Source of the DNA: Stutzerimonas decontaminans
GTDB lineage: Bacteria > Pseudomonadota > Gammaproteobacteria > Pseudomonadales > Pseudomonadaceae
DNA: 64,000 nucleotides
Assembly: GCF_000661915.1 (NCBI RefSeq)
Contig: NZ_CP007509.1
Location: 930,001-994,000, forward strand
Reading direction: 5' to 3'
In this document: positions 37,561 through 45,990 of the stretch, one piece after another
Numbering within the stretch: position 1 is the stretch's first letter
Layout: the number at the start of each line of letters is the position of its first letter
Position numbers and translations under genes: made by a program
The notes under the pieces: generated by a model
What the model saw: only the letters and a program-made list of their open reading frames with translations
Database searches by the model: none
Told to the model about the DNA's origin: nothing

Positions 37561-38154
37561 TTAATGAATGAAGAGCAACGCCAGCAGCAGCGGTATCACC
37601 AGCCCCAGGCCTACCAGGGGCCAGGTGCTAGGCCGGTTGCCGGCGTGACGTTGCAGGAGCAGCAGGCCGGTGAGGCTGAACACCACACAGGCAACGGCGA
37701 AGAAGTCGATGAACCAGCTCCAGGCCTCGCCGGTGTGGCGGCCCTTGTGCAGGTCGTTGAAGTAGGCGATCCAGCCGCGATCGGTCGACTCGTATTCCAG
37801 TTCGCCGGATTCGCTCCTCAGGCTCAGCCAGGCGTCGCCACCTGGGCGAGGCAGGGCGACGTAGAGTTCGCCATCGCTCCACTCGGCCTCACGCCCGGTC
37901 AGGCGAATGTCCAGCGTCTGCTCCAGCCACTCGCGCAGCTCGACGGGCAGACCCGACTCGGGCACTTCGGCTTGCAGTTGGGCGAGCACCGGCTCGGGAA
38001 GCTGCGCGGCGCGGCTTTGCACCTGCGGTTTGCTTTCGATTTGGCCGGCATGGTTGAGGGTGATGCCGGTGACCGCGAACAACAGCATGCCAATCAGGCA
38101 CAGCGCGGAGCTGATCCAGTGCCATTGGCGCAGAGTGCCGAGCCACAGACGCAT
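37561..38154 (-). CDS. PepSY-associated membrane protein
   Basis: 197 residues from ATG 38154, which has AGGA six bases upstream; the open frame from 38256 starts in the spacer. Helix 1 (HWISSALCLIGMLLFAVTGITLNH) has the histidine pattern of PepSY-associated transmembrane proteins. A periplasmic domain with WLSLRSESGELEYESTDRGWIAYFNDLHKGRHTGEAWSWFIDF follows, then two more helices ending in LLALLFIH. The conserved histidines could bind haem. It resembles a reduced form of PiuB/FpvG-type ferric reductases. Part of the cluster behind the receptor at 38313. Confidence 0.85.
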   Translation of the reverse strand: MRLWLGTLRQWHWISSALCLIGMLLFAVTGITLNHAGQIESKPQVQSRAAQLPEPVLAQLQAEVPESGLPVELREWLEQTLDIRLTGREAEWSDGELYVALPRPGGDAWLSLRSESGELEYESTDRGWIAYFNDLHKGRHTGEAWSWFIDFFAVACVVFSLTGLLLLQRHAGNRPSTWPLVGLGLVIPLLLALLFIH

Positions 38155-38312
38155 GGTGATCCTTGCCTTGGAGAAGAGTGGTGCGAATTCTAGGGTGCCT
38201 CGCCGCAGAGATGCTAAAGATTTACAAACAGCATACATTCGCGTCTTGGCTGCCACGCTGAGCCTGAAACAACGAAGCCGGGTTAAACCCGGCTCGTTGT
38301 ACTTCTAGGCGG

Positions 38313-40544
38313 TCAGAAGGTGAAGTTGGCGGATAGCCACAGGCGGCGGCCTTCTTCCAGCGTACCGCTAGTCGCAGCTGCCGACTGGATATAATCGGAG
38401 GCCCAACCCGTCGTTCCAGTGTTGGTGGTGTAGTAAGTGCCCTCGGTAAAGTCTTTGTCGAAGAGGTTGTAGATGGTTGCGTTGAGGGTGACGTTTTCCG
38501 AGGCTTTGAATGAACCGCCGAGGTGGAAGACTTCGTACGCTTTCAAATCACCAGCTGCGTCATAAAGTGCCTGGTTTGCCGCGGTCAGGTTTTCATAGCG
38601 ATCAGTGAAGCGCGTTCGCTCGCCTCGGTACTCACCCTTGAACCACAGGTTCAGCCGGTCTGTGGTCTGCCAGCTGATGCGTGCATGAAGCATGTGTTCT
38701 GGGGTGTTGGTCAGCGGGGCGCCTTTGTTTGCGCCACTCTTTTGTTCGCTATCGGTGTAGGTGTAATTCATAGCCAGTGCCCAAGCCGGGGCGAACTCCC
38801 AGCGCCCCGCCAGTTCAAGGCCTTGGGTAACGGCTTCGTCGATGTTCACACTTTGGGCGAAGGAGTCTTGCGTGAAACCGCTACCGAAGCTGACGCAGCC
38901 AGGCTGGTTGGGATTTGTTGCAGAGAAGCAGTTCGCGATCGGAGTTCCATCATCGATCTTGTCGTCGAACTTGTTATGGAACACGGTCGCGTTCGCACTG
39001 AAGCCGCTGAGGTTATCGAAGTAGACACCGAATTCGGTATTGGTAGTGACTTCCGGATCTAGGTCCGGGCTGCCAACCGTGATGACCGCGCCTTGACTGG
39101 TGACACCACTGATGCCGTCGTGAAGCTGGTTAAGCGTGGGCGTTTTGTATCCGCGGCTCACGCCACCTTTCATCGTCCAATTGTCATTGGTATTCCAGAC
39201 CAGATAAGCGCGTGGACTGATGTGGCCACCGAATGCTTCATGGTCTTCATAGCGAGCACCCAGCGTCAAAGCCAGATCGTGGCGTAGACGCCACTCGTCT
39301 TCGACGAACATCGCCCATGATTTCTGCTGGAAGTCGTCGTCGGCAATGCCGTCCGTGACCTTGGCGTCCCAGTACTGGCCCCCAACGGTAACGATGTGCG
39401 ATTCGCCAATCGGGCTGACCAGTTTAGTGTCGAGGATCAGGTCGGTGGATTTCAGCTCGCGGTCATCGCCGATGACGATCGAAGGGTAGCCGGTGTAGGA
39501 GTTGCCGATGGGCGTGCCAGGAATCGTACGCCCGATGGTTTCGGTGGTGTTGTGCGTCAGGCTGCTATCCAGAGTGCCGAAACTGAAGCGCCCGGTATGG
39601 CTAAGGGCAAACTGGTCGCGTTCGAAGCGCAGTTCGTCAGCATATCCGTTGGCTTTGGTCGGTGCGTCTGCGGTGCAGCCATCGGTGGCGCTGCCGCCGT
39701 TCTTACCGTCGAGGTTTCCTAGCTGGCAGTCGTCGTTGTTGTAGACCTGACGGCCACGCTCGAAATCCAGGGAGATGTCATGTGCTTCGTCAGGGGTTAG
39801 CGTTAGACGGGCGCCGAGCACATGGTTGCGCCCCTCCACAGGTGAGGCCCCGCGTTTGCTGACAGGGCTGTCATTATCGAAAGACAAGTCTGACTCGGCG
39901 CGATCATACAAGCTGCCCCGAACAGCGAGCCCGAGCAAGTTATCGATGAGAGGGCCACTGGCATATAGGCTGGTATTGCTGGTGTCGCCGTAATCTCGAT
40001 TCTCTTGGAAAGTGTGGTCGAGGCTGACCGAGCCGCCCCACTCGTTCGCCACTTTCTTGGTAATGATATTGACCACACCGCCCATCGCATCCGACCCGTA
40101 TAGGGTCGACATTGGGCCGCGGATTACTTCTATGCGCTCGATGGCCGACATCGGGGGCATGAAGCTGGTGGACGTTTCGTTGAACCCGTTAGGGGTGACG
40201 TTACCGGCAGTGTTCTGCCGGCGCCCGTCAATTAAGATCAATGTGTAGTCGCTGGGCATGCCGCGGATGCTGATATTCAGCCCGCCGGTCTTGCCTGTGC
40301 CCTGGCGGATATCGATGCCTTCCACGTCGTCCAACGCCTGCGCCAGATTGCTATAGCGCTTCTGCTGCAGGTCCTGTTGGCTGATGACGCTGATGCTCGC
40401 CGGTGCTTCGGTGATCTTCTGCTCGAAGCCGGAGGCGCTGACGACCGTGTCATTGAGCCTTACGGGAGAGTTCTGAGCGAAGGTCGTCAAGCTGCAACCA
40501 ATCAGGGCGCAGGACAGGGCGGTACGTGCGAAGGGGATAGACAT
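38313..40544 (-). CDS. TonB-dependent receptor, CirA/FepA/PirA type
   Basis: 743 residues. Signal peptide about 1-23 (ending TTFA), plug domain beginning SASGFEQKITEAPASISVISQQDL, then DVEGIDIRQGTGKTGGLNISIRGM, LILIDGRRQNT and ERIEVIRGPMSTLYGSDAMGGVVNIITKK, the CirA/FepA subgroup of ferric catecholate receptors. The barrel ends in SANFTF. The protein should import ferric siderophores in a TonB-dependent way; substrate not determinable. It heads a minus-strand cluster with PepSY, DUF2271, DUF4198 and flavoprotein genes, and a Fur-like box lies 34 bases upstream. The base composition is lower in GC than the flanks. Confidence 0.9.
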   Translation of the reverse strand: MSIPFARTALSCALIGCSLTTFAQNSPVRLNDTVVSASGFEQKITEAPASISVISQQDLQQKRYSNLAQALDDVEGIDIRQGTGKTGGLNISIRGMPSDYTLILIDGRRQNTAGNVTPNGFNETSTSFMPPMSAIERIEVIRGPMSTLYGSDAMGGVVNIITKKVANEWGGSVSLDHTFQENRDYGDTSNTSLYASGPLIDNLLGLAVRGSLYDRAESDLSFDNDSPVSKRGASPVEGRNHVLGARLTLTPDEAHDISLDFERGRQVYNNDDCQLGNLDGKNGGSATDGCTADAPTKANGYADELRFERDQFALSHTGRFSFGTLDSSLTHNTTETIGRTIPGTPIGNSYTGYPSIVIGDDRELKSTDLILDTKLVSPIGESHIVTVGGQYWDAKVTDGIADDDFQQKSWAMFVEDEWRLRHDLALTLGARYEDHEAFGGHISPRAYLVWNTNDNWTMKGGVSRGYKTPTLNQLHDGISGVTSQGAVITVGSPDLDPEVTTNTEFGVYFDNLSGFSANATVFHNKFDDKIDDGTPIANCFSATNPNQPGCVSFGSGFTQDSFAQSVNIDEAVTQGLELAGRWEFAPAWALAMNYTYTDSEQKSGANKGAPLTNTPEHMLHARISWQTTDRLNLWFKGEYRGERTRFTDRYENLTAANQALYDAAGDLKAYEVFHLGGSFKASENVTLNATIYNLFDKDFTEGTYYTTNTGTTGWASDYIQSAAATSGTLEEGRRLWLSANFTF

Positions 40545-40577
40545 GCGGGCTCCTTGTAGCCGTCTCGTTGGCGCCGC

Positions 40578-40589
40578 ATGATAATCATT
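40578..40589. promoter_or_regulatory. Fur-box-like palindrome before the receptor gene
   Basis: ATGATAATCATT is identical to the central 12 bases of the classic 19-base Fur consensus; flanking bases match poorly. It lies 34-45 bases upstream of the receptor ATG. Confidence 0.7.
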
Positions 40590-40609
40590 CGTAAACGAGA
40601 ATTTACGAA
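40588..40609. promoter_or_regulatory. Second dyad TTCGTAAA-N6-TTTACGAA
   Basis: Perfect 8-base arms TTCGTAAA (40588-40595) and TTTACGAA (40602-40609), overlapping the end of the Fur-like box. A related looser dyad, TGTAAGCAGATATTTACA, is at 40680-40697. I do not recognise the regulator. Confidence 0.5.
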
Positions 40610-40649
40610 TTACTGCATCAGGTTCTCATTTGTCTCGTCAAAACGGTCG

Positions 40650-40674
40650 CCAGCCCTTGCATGGCGCGGGCTGG
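40650..40674 (-). terminator. Terminator downstream of the SIMPL gene
   Basis: CCAGCCC (40650-40656) pairs with GGGCTGG (40668-40674). On the minus strand it is followed by CGACCGTTTT. It lies 47 bases after the SIMPL stop. Confidence 0.55.
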
Positions 40675-40721
40675 CTATTTGTAAGCAGATATTTACATGT
40701 GGTCCGAATGGTCCGCTTTGG

Positions 40722-41426
40722 TCACGGCATCTGAACTTCGATGACGCCGTCGGCGTTGATCGTCACCTGGCGAGTGCCTGCCTCGATCTCTGGTATCGGT
40801 GCCGACTCCATCATGTCCATCTTCATGGCACTGCTTCGCATGACCGGCTGGAATCCGCCGCCGTTGAGGTTGAGGCTCACCAGCTTGTAACCGCTGCCGC
40901 CGAGTGCTTCGGTCGCCAGCTGCGCGCGCGCCTGGAACGCCGCTACGGCATCCTTGAGCAGCGCATCCTCATTCTGCTTGCGGATCGGGTCGGAAACGCT
41001 GAAGTGCATGCTGCCCATTTTCAGGCTCTTCATCAGTTCTGCGGTCAGCTTGGACAGGCTGGCGAAATCGCCGCTTTCCAGGCGCAGCTCGGCGCGTTCT
41101 CGCCAGCCGGTGATCTGCTGACCCTTGTCGTCGTAGACCGGATAGCTGTTGCGGCTGCCCTGGCTGACGATCACGTCCTTGTTTTGGCGAGCGGTCTGCA
41201 GCGCCTGGTTCAGCGTGCGAGTCGTCTGCGCCGCGAGCTCGGCGGGGTCGCTGTGCTGGGCTTCGCTGTAGAGCGTGACGTGCATGCGGTCATGGGCCAC
41301 TTCGCTGCTGACTTCGGCGCGCAGGGCGACCTGGTTGTAGCGGGCCTCTTCGGCCATGGCGGGCAGGCTGGTGGCGCTCGCGAGCACGGCGACGAGGGCT
41401 GCGCGGCGGAGGAGGGATGGGTGCAT
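40722..41426 (-). CDS. SIMPL domain (DUF541) periplasmic protein
   Basis: 234 residues. Signal peptide (about 1-25, ending LPAMA) and a SIMPL/DUF541 domain: VALRAEVSSEVAHDRMHVTLYSEAQHSDPAELAAQTTRTLNQAL, then SYPVYDDKGQQITGWRERAELRLESGDFASLSKLTAELM and LSV-type FSVSDPIRKQNEDALLKDAVAAFQARAQ. Family members are oxidative-stress-related periplasmic proteins (E. coli YggE). ATG 41426 has AAGGA six bases upstream. It diverges from the roxS gene over a 153-base spacer. Confidence 0.88.
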   Translation of the reverse strand: MHPSLLRRAALVAVLASATSLPAMAEEARYNQVALRAEVSSEVAHDRMHVTLYSEAQHSDPAELAAQTTRTLNQALQTARQNKDVIVSQGSRNSYPVYDDKGQQITGWRERAELRLESGDFASLSKLTAELMKSLKMGSMHFSVSDPIRKQNEDALLKDAVAAFQARAQLATEALGGSGYKLVSLNLNGGGFQPVMRSSAMKMDMMESAPIPEIEAGTRQVTINADGVIEVQMP

Positions 41427-41579
41427 AACGAGTCCTTGGCATGGGCACCGGGTCGGTGCGGTAGCTCAAGACTCTAACTCCGCCCGCGAATGTGTGCAGC
41501 AGTCCGTGCGTCGAGTTGCCGCATTTCGGGCTGGCTTGCGAACGGCTTGGTTATACTCCGCCGAATTGTTGGAGACTCC

Positions 41580-42833
41580 ATGTACGCATCCGTCCCGCTG
41601 CTGTCGGCCAGCCGGCAGAACCTTCGGCTTCTGACCCTTATTCGCATCGTGGTACTGGCCGCGCAGTCCGGCGCGGTCGGTGTGGCCTACGCAACCCAGC
41701 TGCTGACGCTGCCCTGGCTGGCGCTGGGTATCACCTTGGCGGTGTCCGCTGTGCTTTGCCTGGGGACCGCGCTGCGCTTGCGCGGGCCCTGGCCGGTCAC
41801 CGAGCTCGAATATGCGGTGCATCTGGGTTGTGACCTGCTGATCCACAGCGCGCTGCTGTATTACTCGGGCGGCTCGACCAACCCCTTCGTTTCCTATTAC
41901 CTGGTTCCGCTGACCATCGCTGCGGCGACCTTGCCCTGGCTATATTCCATTGTGCTCTCCGGCCTGGCGCTGCTGGGCTACACGTTGATGCTGATCTGGT
42001 ACGACCCGCTCACCCTGCCTCCATTCGAGCGTGCGACGCTGCAGGTCTACGGCATGTGGCTGAGCTTCGCCCTGGCGGCGGCGCTTATCACTTTTTTCGT
42101 CGCGCGCATGGCCGAGCAGCTGCGCCGCCAGGAGCAGCAGCAGGCCCAGCGCCGTGAGGAGAGCATGCGTGACCAGCAGTTGCTGGCAGTAGCGACCCAG
42201 GCCGCCGGAGCAGCCCATGAGCTGGGCACGCCGCTGGCGACCATGAGCGTGCTGCTCAAGGAACTGCGGCAGGAATACAAGGATCCGCAGCTGAACGAGG
42301 ATCTCGGCCTGCTGCAGTCGCAGGTCCAGCTCTGCAAGGAGAGCTTGCGACAGCTGGTGCGGGCCGCCGAGGCGGATCGTCGGCAGGCGGTGGTCGAGCA
42401 GACCGCTCGCGAGTGGGTCGAGTCGGTATTGCAGCGCTGGCACCTGATGCGTCCCGAGGCCACCTACCGCTTCCACTGCGTGGGCCTAGGCAGCGCGCCG
42501 AAGCTGATGCCGCCAGCGGACCTCAGCCAGTCGCTGCTCAATCTGCTGAACAACGCCACCGATGCCAGCCCGGAAGATTTGGAGATCCGCCTGGACTGGG
42601 ACGCGCAGTGGATTCGGCTGACCATCCGCGATCATGGTGCTGGCGTGCCGCTGGCCATCGCCGAGCAGATCGGCCGGCCGTTCATCACGACCAAGGGCAA
42701 GGGGTTTGGCCTTGGTCTGTTTCTCAGCCAGGCCAGCGTTACGCGCGCTGGTGGCACCGTGAAGCTCTACAATCACGAAGAAGGTGGCACACTGACCGAA
42801 CTGCGCCTGCCACATGGTTCGGTACGCGCCTGA
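41580..42833 (+). CDS. roxS: Redox sensor histidine kinase RoxS (RegB/PrrB family)
   Basis: 417 residues from ATG 41580, with GGAG seven bases upstream. About six membrane helices (residues 15-175); between two of them is GGSTNPF (97-103), the quinone-binding heptad of RegB/PrrB kinases. The H-box is AAHELGTPLATM (His213), Cys252 in LCKES corresponds to the redox-active cysteine of RegB, and the ATPase has NLLNNATDAS, DHGAGVP and GKGFGLGLFLSQA. It senses the respiratory redox state and phosphorylates RoxR. In pseudomonads RoxSR controls cyanide-insensitive and other oxidases. The regulator gene follows directly. Confidence 0.94.
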   Translation: MYASVPLLSASRQNLRLLTLIRIVVLAAQSGAVGVAYATQLLTLPWLALGITLAVSAVLCLGTALRLRGPWPVTELEYAVHLGCDLLIHSALLYYSGGSTNPFVSYYLVPLTIAAATLPWLYSIVLSGLALLGYTLMLIWYDPLTLPPFERATLQVYGMWLSFALAAALITFFVARMAEQLRRQEQQQAQRREESMRDQQLLAVATQAAGAAHELGTPLATMSVLLKELRQEYKDPQLNEDLGLLQSQVQLCKESLRQLVRAAEADRRQAVVEQTAREWVESVLQRWHLMRPEATYRFHCVGLGSAPKLMPPADLSQSLLNLLNNATDASPEDLEIRLDWDAQWIRLTIRDHGAGVPLAIAEQIGRPFITTKGKGFGLGLFLSQASVTRAGGTVKLYNHEEGGTLTELRLPHGSVRA

Positions 42834-42866
42834 CCCTGATCGTGACCAATGCGAGGAAATGCACAG

Positions 42867-43427
42867 ATGACCGACGAGTTGCAGCAAGAGGGTGAAGAGC
42901 AACCTCACCTGCTGTTGGTGGATGACGATCCGACGTTCACCCGGGTGATGGCTCGCGCCATGAGCCGGCGTGGGCTGCAGGTCAGCATCGCCGGTTCGGC
43001 TGACGAGGGCCTGGCCCTGGCCAAGCAGGATATTCCCGACTATGCGGTGCTTGACCTGAAGATGGAGGGCGATTCGGGGCTGGTACTGCTACCCAAGCTG
43101 CTCGAGCTGGACCCAGAGATGCGGGTGCTGATCCTGACCGGCTATTCCAGCATCGCTACCGCTGTGGAGGCGATCAAGCGCGGCGCATGCAATTACCTGT
43201 GCAAGCCTGCCGACGCCGACGATGTGCTGGCAGCATTGCTGTCCCAGCATGCCGACCTCGACAGTCTGGTTCCAGAGAACCCCATGTCGGTCGATCGCCT
43301 GCAGTGGGAGCACATCCAGCGGGTGCTCAGCGAGCACGACGGCAACATTTCCGCTACCGCTCGTGCGCTGGGCATGCACCGGCGGACCTTGCAGCGCAAA
43401 TTGCAGAAGCGTCCGGTTCGACGCTGA
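42867..43427 (+). CDS. roxR: Response regulator RoxR (RegA/PrrA family)
   Basis: 186 residues from ATG 42867 (AGGA upstream); an in-frame ATG at 42849 is less likely. Receiver domain: acidic pair in LLLVDDDPTF, phospho-acceptor D63 in AVLDLKMEGDSG, TGYSS and K in LCKPADADDVL. The C-terminal Fis-type helix-turn-helix is WEHIQRVLSEHDGNISATARALGMHRRTLQRKLQKRP, typical of the RegA/PrrA/ActR group. Partner of RoxS, 33 bases upstream. It binds DNA to adjust expression of terminal oxidases and related redox genes. Confidence 0.94.
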   Translation: MTDELQQEGEEQPHLLLVDDDPTFTRVMARAMSRRGLQVSIAGSADEGLALAKQDIPDYAVLDLKMEGDSGLVLLPKLLELDPEMRVLILTGYSSIATAVEAIKRGACNYLCKPADADDVLAALLSQHADLDSLVPENPMSVDRLQWEHIQRVLSEHDGNISATARALGMHRRTLQRKLQKRPVRR

Positions 43428-43536
43428 TTCGAAAAGGCAATTTCGCGGGGGCCGGGCGTCGTCAGCGACACGGCCGTTGAGCCCTCGCGTAGCTCATGCT
43501 TTATGCTTGCACCTCTCGTAGTTGCAGGCTTTTTCC

Positions 43537-44478
43537 ATGCTTCCCCTCGTACTGCAGACCCTGAGTGTCACCGCTCCGGTGTTTGCCATGCTGTTTCTCG
43601 GCGTTACGCTCATGCGGCTGCGCTGGATCGACTCTGCCTTCGTGCATACTGCCTCGTCGCTGGTGTTCAAGGGCACCATGCCGACGCTGCTGTTCATCTC
43701 GATCATCAAGGCCGATCTGAATGCGGCGTTGCAGCCAGCACTGCTGCTCTATTTCATTCTCGCCACGGTAGCGACCTTTGCCCTGGCGTGGGTTTGGGCG
43801 CTATGGCGCTGCCCCGCACCTGACCGCGGCGTATACGTCCAGGGTGCGTTTCGTGGCAACAACGGGATCGTCGGTCTGGCGCTCGCCAGCAGTCTCTACG
43901 GTGACTACGGCCTTTCGCTCGGTGGCGTGCTCGCGGGTGTGGTGATCCTGGTCTACAACAGCCTGTCGGCCATGGTCCTGGCCATCTACAGCCCCGATGG
44001 ACAGGTCGGTCCGAAGGACATTCTGCTCAGCATTCTGCGCAATCCTTTGATCATTGGTGTGGTGGCGGCGGTGCCGTTTGCCTATTGGCAAGTCGTTCTG
44101 CCGGGCTGGCTGATGACCTCGGGTCAGTACTTTGCGCAGATGACCCTGCCGCTGGCGCTCATCTGCATCGGCGCCACGCTTTCTCTGGACGCATTGCGCA
44201 AAAGCAGCGGCAGCGCGCTCAGTTCGAGTCTGATGAAGATGGTCTGGTTGCCGGCACTTGCGACGCTGGGCGCCTGGGCCTGCGGCTTTCGCGACGCGGA
44301 GCTGGGTATCCTGTTTCTCTACTTCGCCAGCCCAACGGCGGCGGCGAGCTTCGTCATGGCACGCGCAGTCAATTCCAATCATCAACTGGCCGCGACCATC
44401 ATCGTCATCACGACGCTGATGGCGGCATTGAGCATCAACGTCGGGTTGTTCCTGCTGGGTTGGTTGGGCTGGATCTAG
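43537..44478 (+). CDS. AEC family (auxin efflux carrier) transporter
   Basis: 313 residues and about ten membrane helices. N-terminal TLSVTAPVFAMLFLGVTLMRLRWID and FKGTMPTLLFISIIKAD, a central FRGNNGIVGLALASSLYG with the NNG motif, and C-terminal MTLPLALICIGATLSLDALRK and ASPTAAASFVMARAVN. These match the AEC (PF03547) family, which moves small organic acids or auxin-like compounds. ATG 43537 is used; the TTG at 43522 is in frame but less likely. No partner gene indicates the substrate. Confidence 0.88.
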   Translation: MLPLVLQTLSVTAPVFAMLFLGVTLMRLRWIDSAFVHTASSLVFKGTMPTLLFISIIKADLNAALQPALLLYFILATVATFALAWVWALWRCPAPDRGVYVQGAFRGNNGIVGLALASSLYGDYGLSLGGVLAGVVILVYNSLSAMVLAIYSPDGQVGPKDILLSILRNPLIIGVVAAVPFAYWQVVLPGWLMTSGQYFAQMTLPLALICIGATLSLDALRKSSGSALSSSLMKMVWLPALATLGAWACGFRDAELGILFLYFASPTAAASFVMARAVNSNHQLAATIIVITTLMAALSINVGLFLLGWLGWI

Positions 44479-44504
44479 TCAGCGAGCGTCAACGAATCTG
44501 CGAG

Positions 44505-44513
44505 CCGTTCGTC
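44505..44513 (+). promoter_or_regulatory. AlgR-box-like sequence upstream of the M23/bactofilin operon
   Basis: CCGTTCGTC equals the 9-base AlgR recognition core described in P. aeruginosa. It lies 152 bases upstream of the M23 start. A 9-base match can easily arise by chance. A sigma-70-like pair TTGCCT (44623) and TATGTT (44645) with 16 bases between lies nearer the gene. Confidence 0.25.
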
Positions 44514-44664
44514 GCGAATGCGCTGCTTCGGTTTAAGAATCGCCCCGCGATGGTCGTAATCGGTCATCAGGCCTCAGAAAAAAAAGCGCGTTTCCGTCAA
44601 ATTGCCCTGGACGTTCAACGGCTTGCCTATCGAGGCGGCCGCTCTATGTTCTAGGGAATCATTC

Positions 44665-45639
44665 ATGGCATTTTTCACACCTACGAACCGATCGCTGACA
44701 CGTGGCGATATCCGTGTGGTGAACCCGCGCCGACTTGTGCTGCCAGCTCTGGCGACGGTGCTGACGATGAGCCTGTGTAGCTTCGCTGGCGGGATTTGGG
44801 TCGGCAGCGATCGGCTTGTGCAGACCGAGATCACCTTTCAGGACGAGGCTAGCGAAGACGAAGGCCGCTTCGCGATCGCGCGCGTCGGCGAGGTGGTTGG
44901 GCGACTGAAGTCCCTTGAGTCCGATCTGCTCGCGCTGCAACAGATGCTGGACCAGCAGCAGGTGCTGCACGGTCAGCTGTCCGCTCTGGATCCGACACTG
45001 CTGCCGATTCTCGCGCCTGATCGTCCTGTGCGTGCAGGGCAGGGCGGTGCGCTTTTGCCGCCTCGAGGCTGCTCCGGCGAGCTGTCGGCAGACGGCGATC
45101 ATGCCACTCTCGCGGATCTGCAGCGCAGCGAAACCTCGGCGCGCTGCATGCGTGTAATGCTCGATAGTCTGATGCAGCGAGTGGCCGAGCGTAACGCGGC
45201 GCTCATGGCTATCCCTTCGAAGCGGCCGGTGGGTGAGGCTCGCCTCGGTTCGGCGTTTGGCAATCGCATTGATCCGTTCCGCAAGACGCTGGCGTTTCAT
45301 TCAGGAGTCGATTTCGCCTTGAAGTCCGGCTCCGACGTTGTCGCGGCGGCTGGCGGTCGGGTGCGTTTCGCCGGCTATCGAGGTGCTTACGGCAAACTGG
45401 TGGAGATCGACCACGGCAACCGCCTGGTTACGCGCTACGCGCACCTGTCGCGCCTGGATGTGCGCCAAGGCGATGTGGTCACGCCGGCGCAGCGCATCGG
45501 CGCTGTAGGCTCCACCGGGCGCTCGACTGGCCCGCATCTGCATTTCGAAGTGCTGCACAAGGGGCGCTTCGTCGACCCGCAGCGTTTCCTCGCCCTTGGT
45601 GATCTGGAGCGCGTCAGCGATGACCTGGCTGACGACTAA
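44665..45639 (+). CDS. M23 family peptidoglycan endopeptidase, membrane-anchored
   Basis: 324 residues from ATG 44665, with AGGGA eight bases upstream. One N-terminal membrane helix (about residues 25-45), a coiled-coil stretch (VVGRLKSLESDLLALQQMLDQQQVLHGQLSAL), then a C-terminal LytM domain: zinc ligands H212 and D216 in HSGVDFAL and H293, with H291, in GPHLHFEV. It should cut peptide cross-links in the periplasm. Next come a small coiled-coil protein and a bactofilin. In Helicobacter and other bacteria such peptidase-bactofilin pairs set cell curvature or shape. Confidence 0.9.
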   Translation: MAFFTPTNRSLTRGDIRVVNPRRLVLPALATVLTMSLCSFAGGIWVGSDRLVQTEITFQDEASEDEGRFAIARVGEVVGRLKSLESDLLALQQMLDQQQVLHGQLSALDPTLLPILAPDRPVRAGQGGALLPPRGCSGELSADGDHATLADLQRSETSARCMRVMLDSLMQRVAERNAALMAIPSKRPVGEARLGSAFGNRIDPFRKTLAFHSGVDFALKSGSDVVAAAGGRVRFAGYRGAYGKLVEIDHGNRLVTRYAHLSRLDVRQGDVVTPAQRIGAVGSTGRSTGPHLHFEVLHKGRFVDPQRFLALGDLERVSDDLADD

Positions 45640-45976
45640 ACGCCCTTCCACCCGCGAGCTGCTGCGTGCCGAACACCGTCCGCATGCTGCGCGCAGCGTG
45701 CGGACGGGGCGCTGGATCATATTCGGGTTGCTGTGCGTGATCGGCGCGTTGCTTTATCTGCGCAACCAGGAGCAGGCGATCCACGCACTGCAGATCGAGG
45801 CAGTGAGTCGGGAGAGCCTGGCGTTCAAGGCCGAACTGGAGCAGAGCCGGCTGCAGCGTCAGGAAAACCAGGCCACCGAAGAACAGTTGCTCAGGCGCAT
45901 TGCCACCCTCTCTGCACAGGTCGAGCGCCTGCAGACCGACTTGGCCTTCTTCCGTCAGCAGAAGAAGGCCCGTTAA
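45620..45976 (+). CDS. Small membrane-anchored coiled-coil protein
   Basis: 118 residues from ATG 45620, which overlaps the end of the M23 gene by 20 bases; the ribosome binding site is weak, so the exact start is uncertain. After a basic N-terminus (RELLRAEHRPHAARSVRTGR) there is one membrane helix (WIIFGLLCVIGALLYL) and then an uninterrupted coiled coil (ALQIEAVSRESLAFKAELEQSRLQRQENQATEEQLLRRIATLSAQVERLQTDLAFFRQQ). No known family recognised. Its place between peptidase and bactofilin suggests that it links the two across the membrane. Confidence 0.72.
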   Translation: MTWLTTKRPSTRELLRAEHRPHAARSVRTGRWIIFGLLCVIGALLYLRNQEQAIHALQIEAVSRESLAFKAELEQSRLQRQENQATEEQLLRRIATLSAQVERLQTDLAFFRQQKKAR

Positions 45977-45990
45977 CCTTTTTGGAGTAG

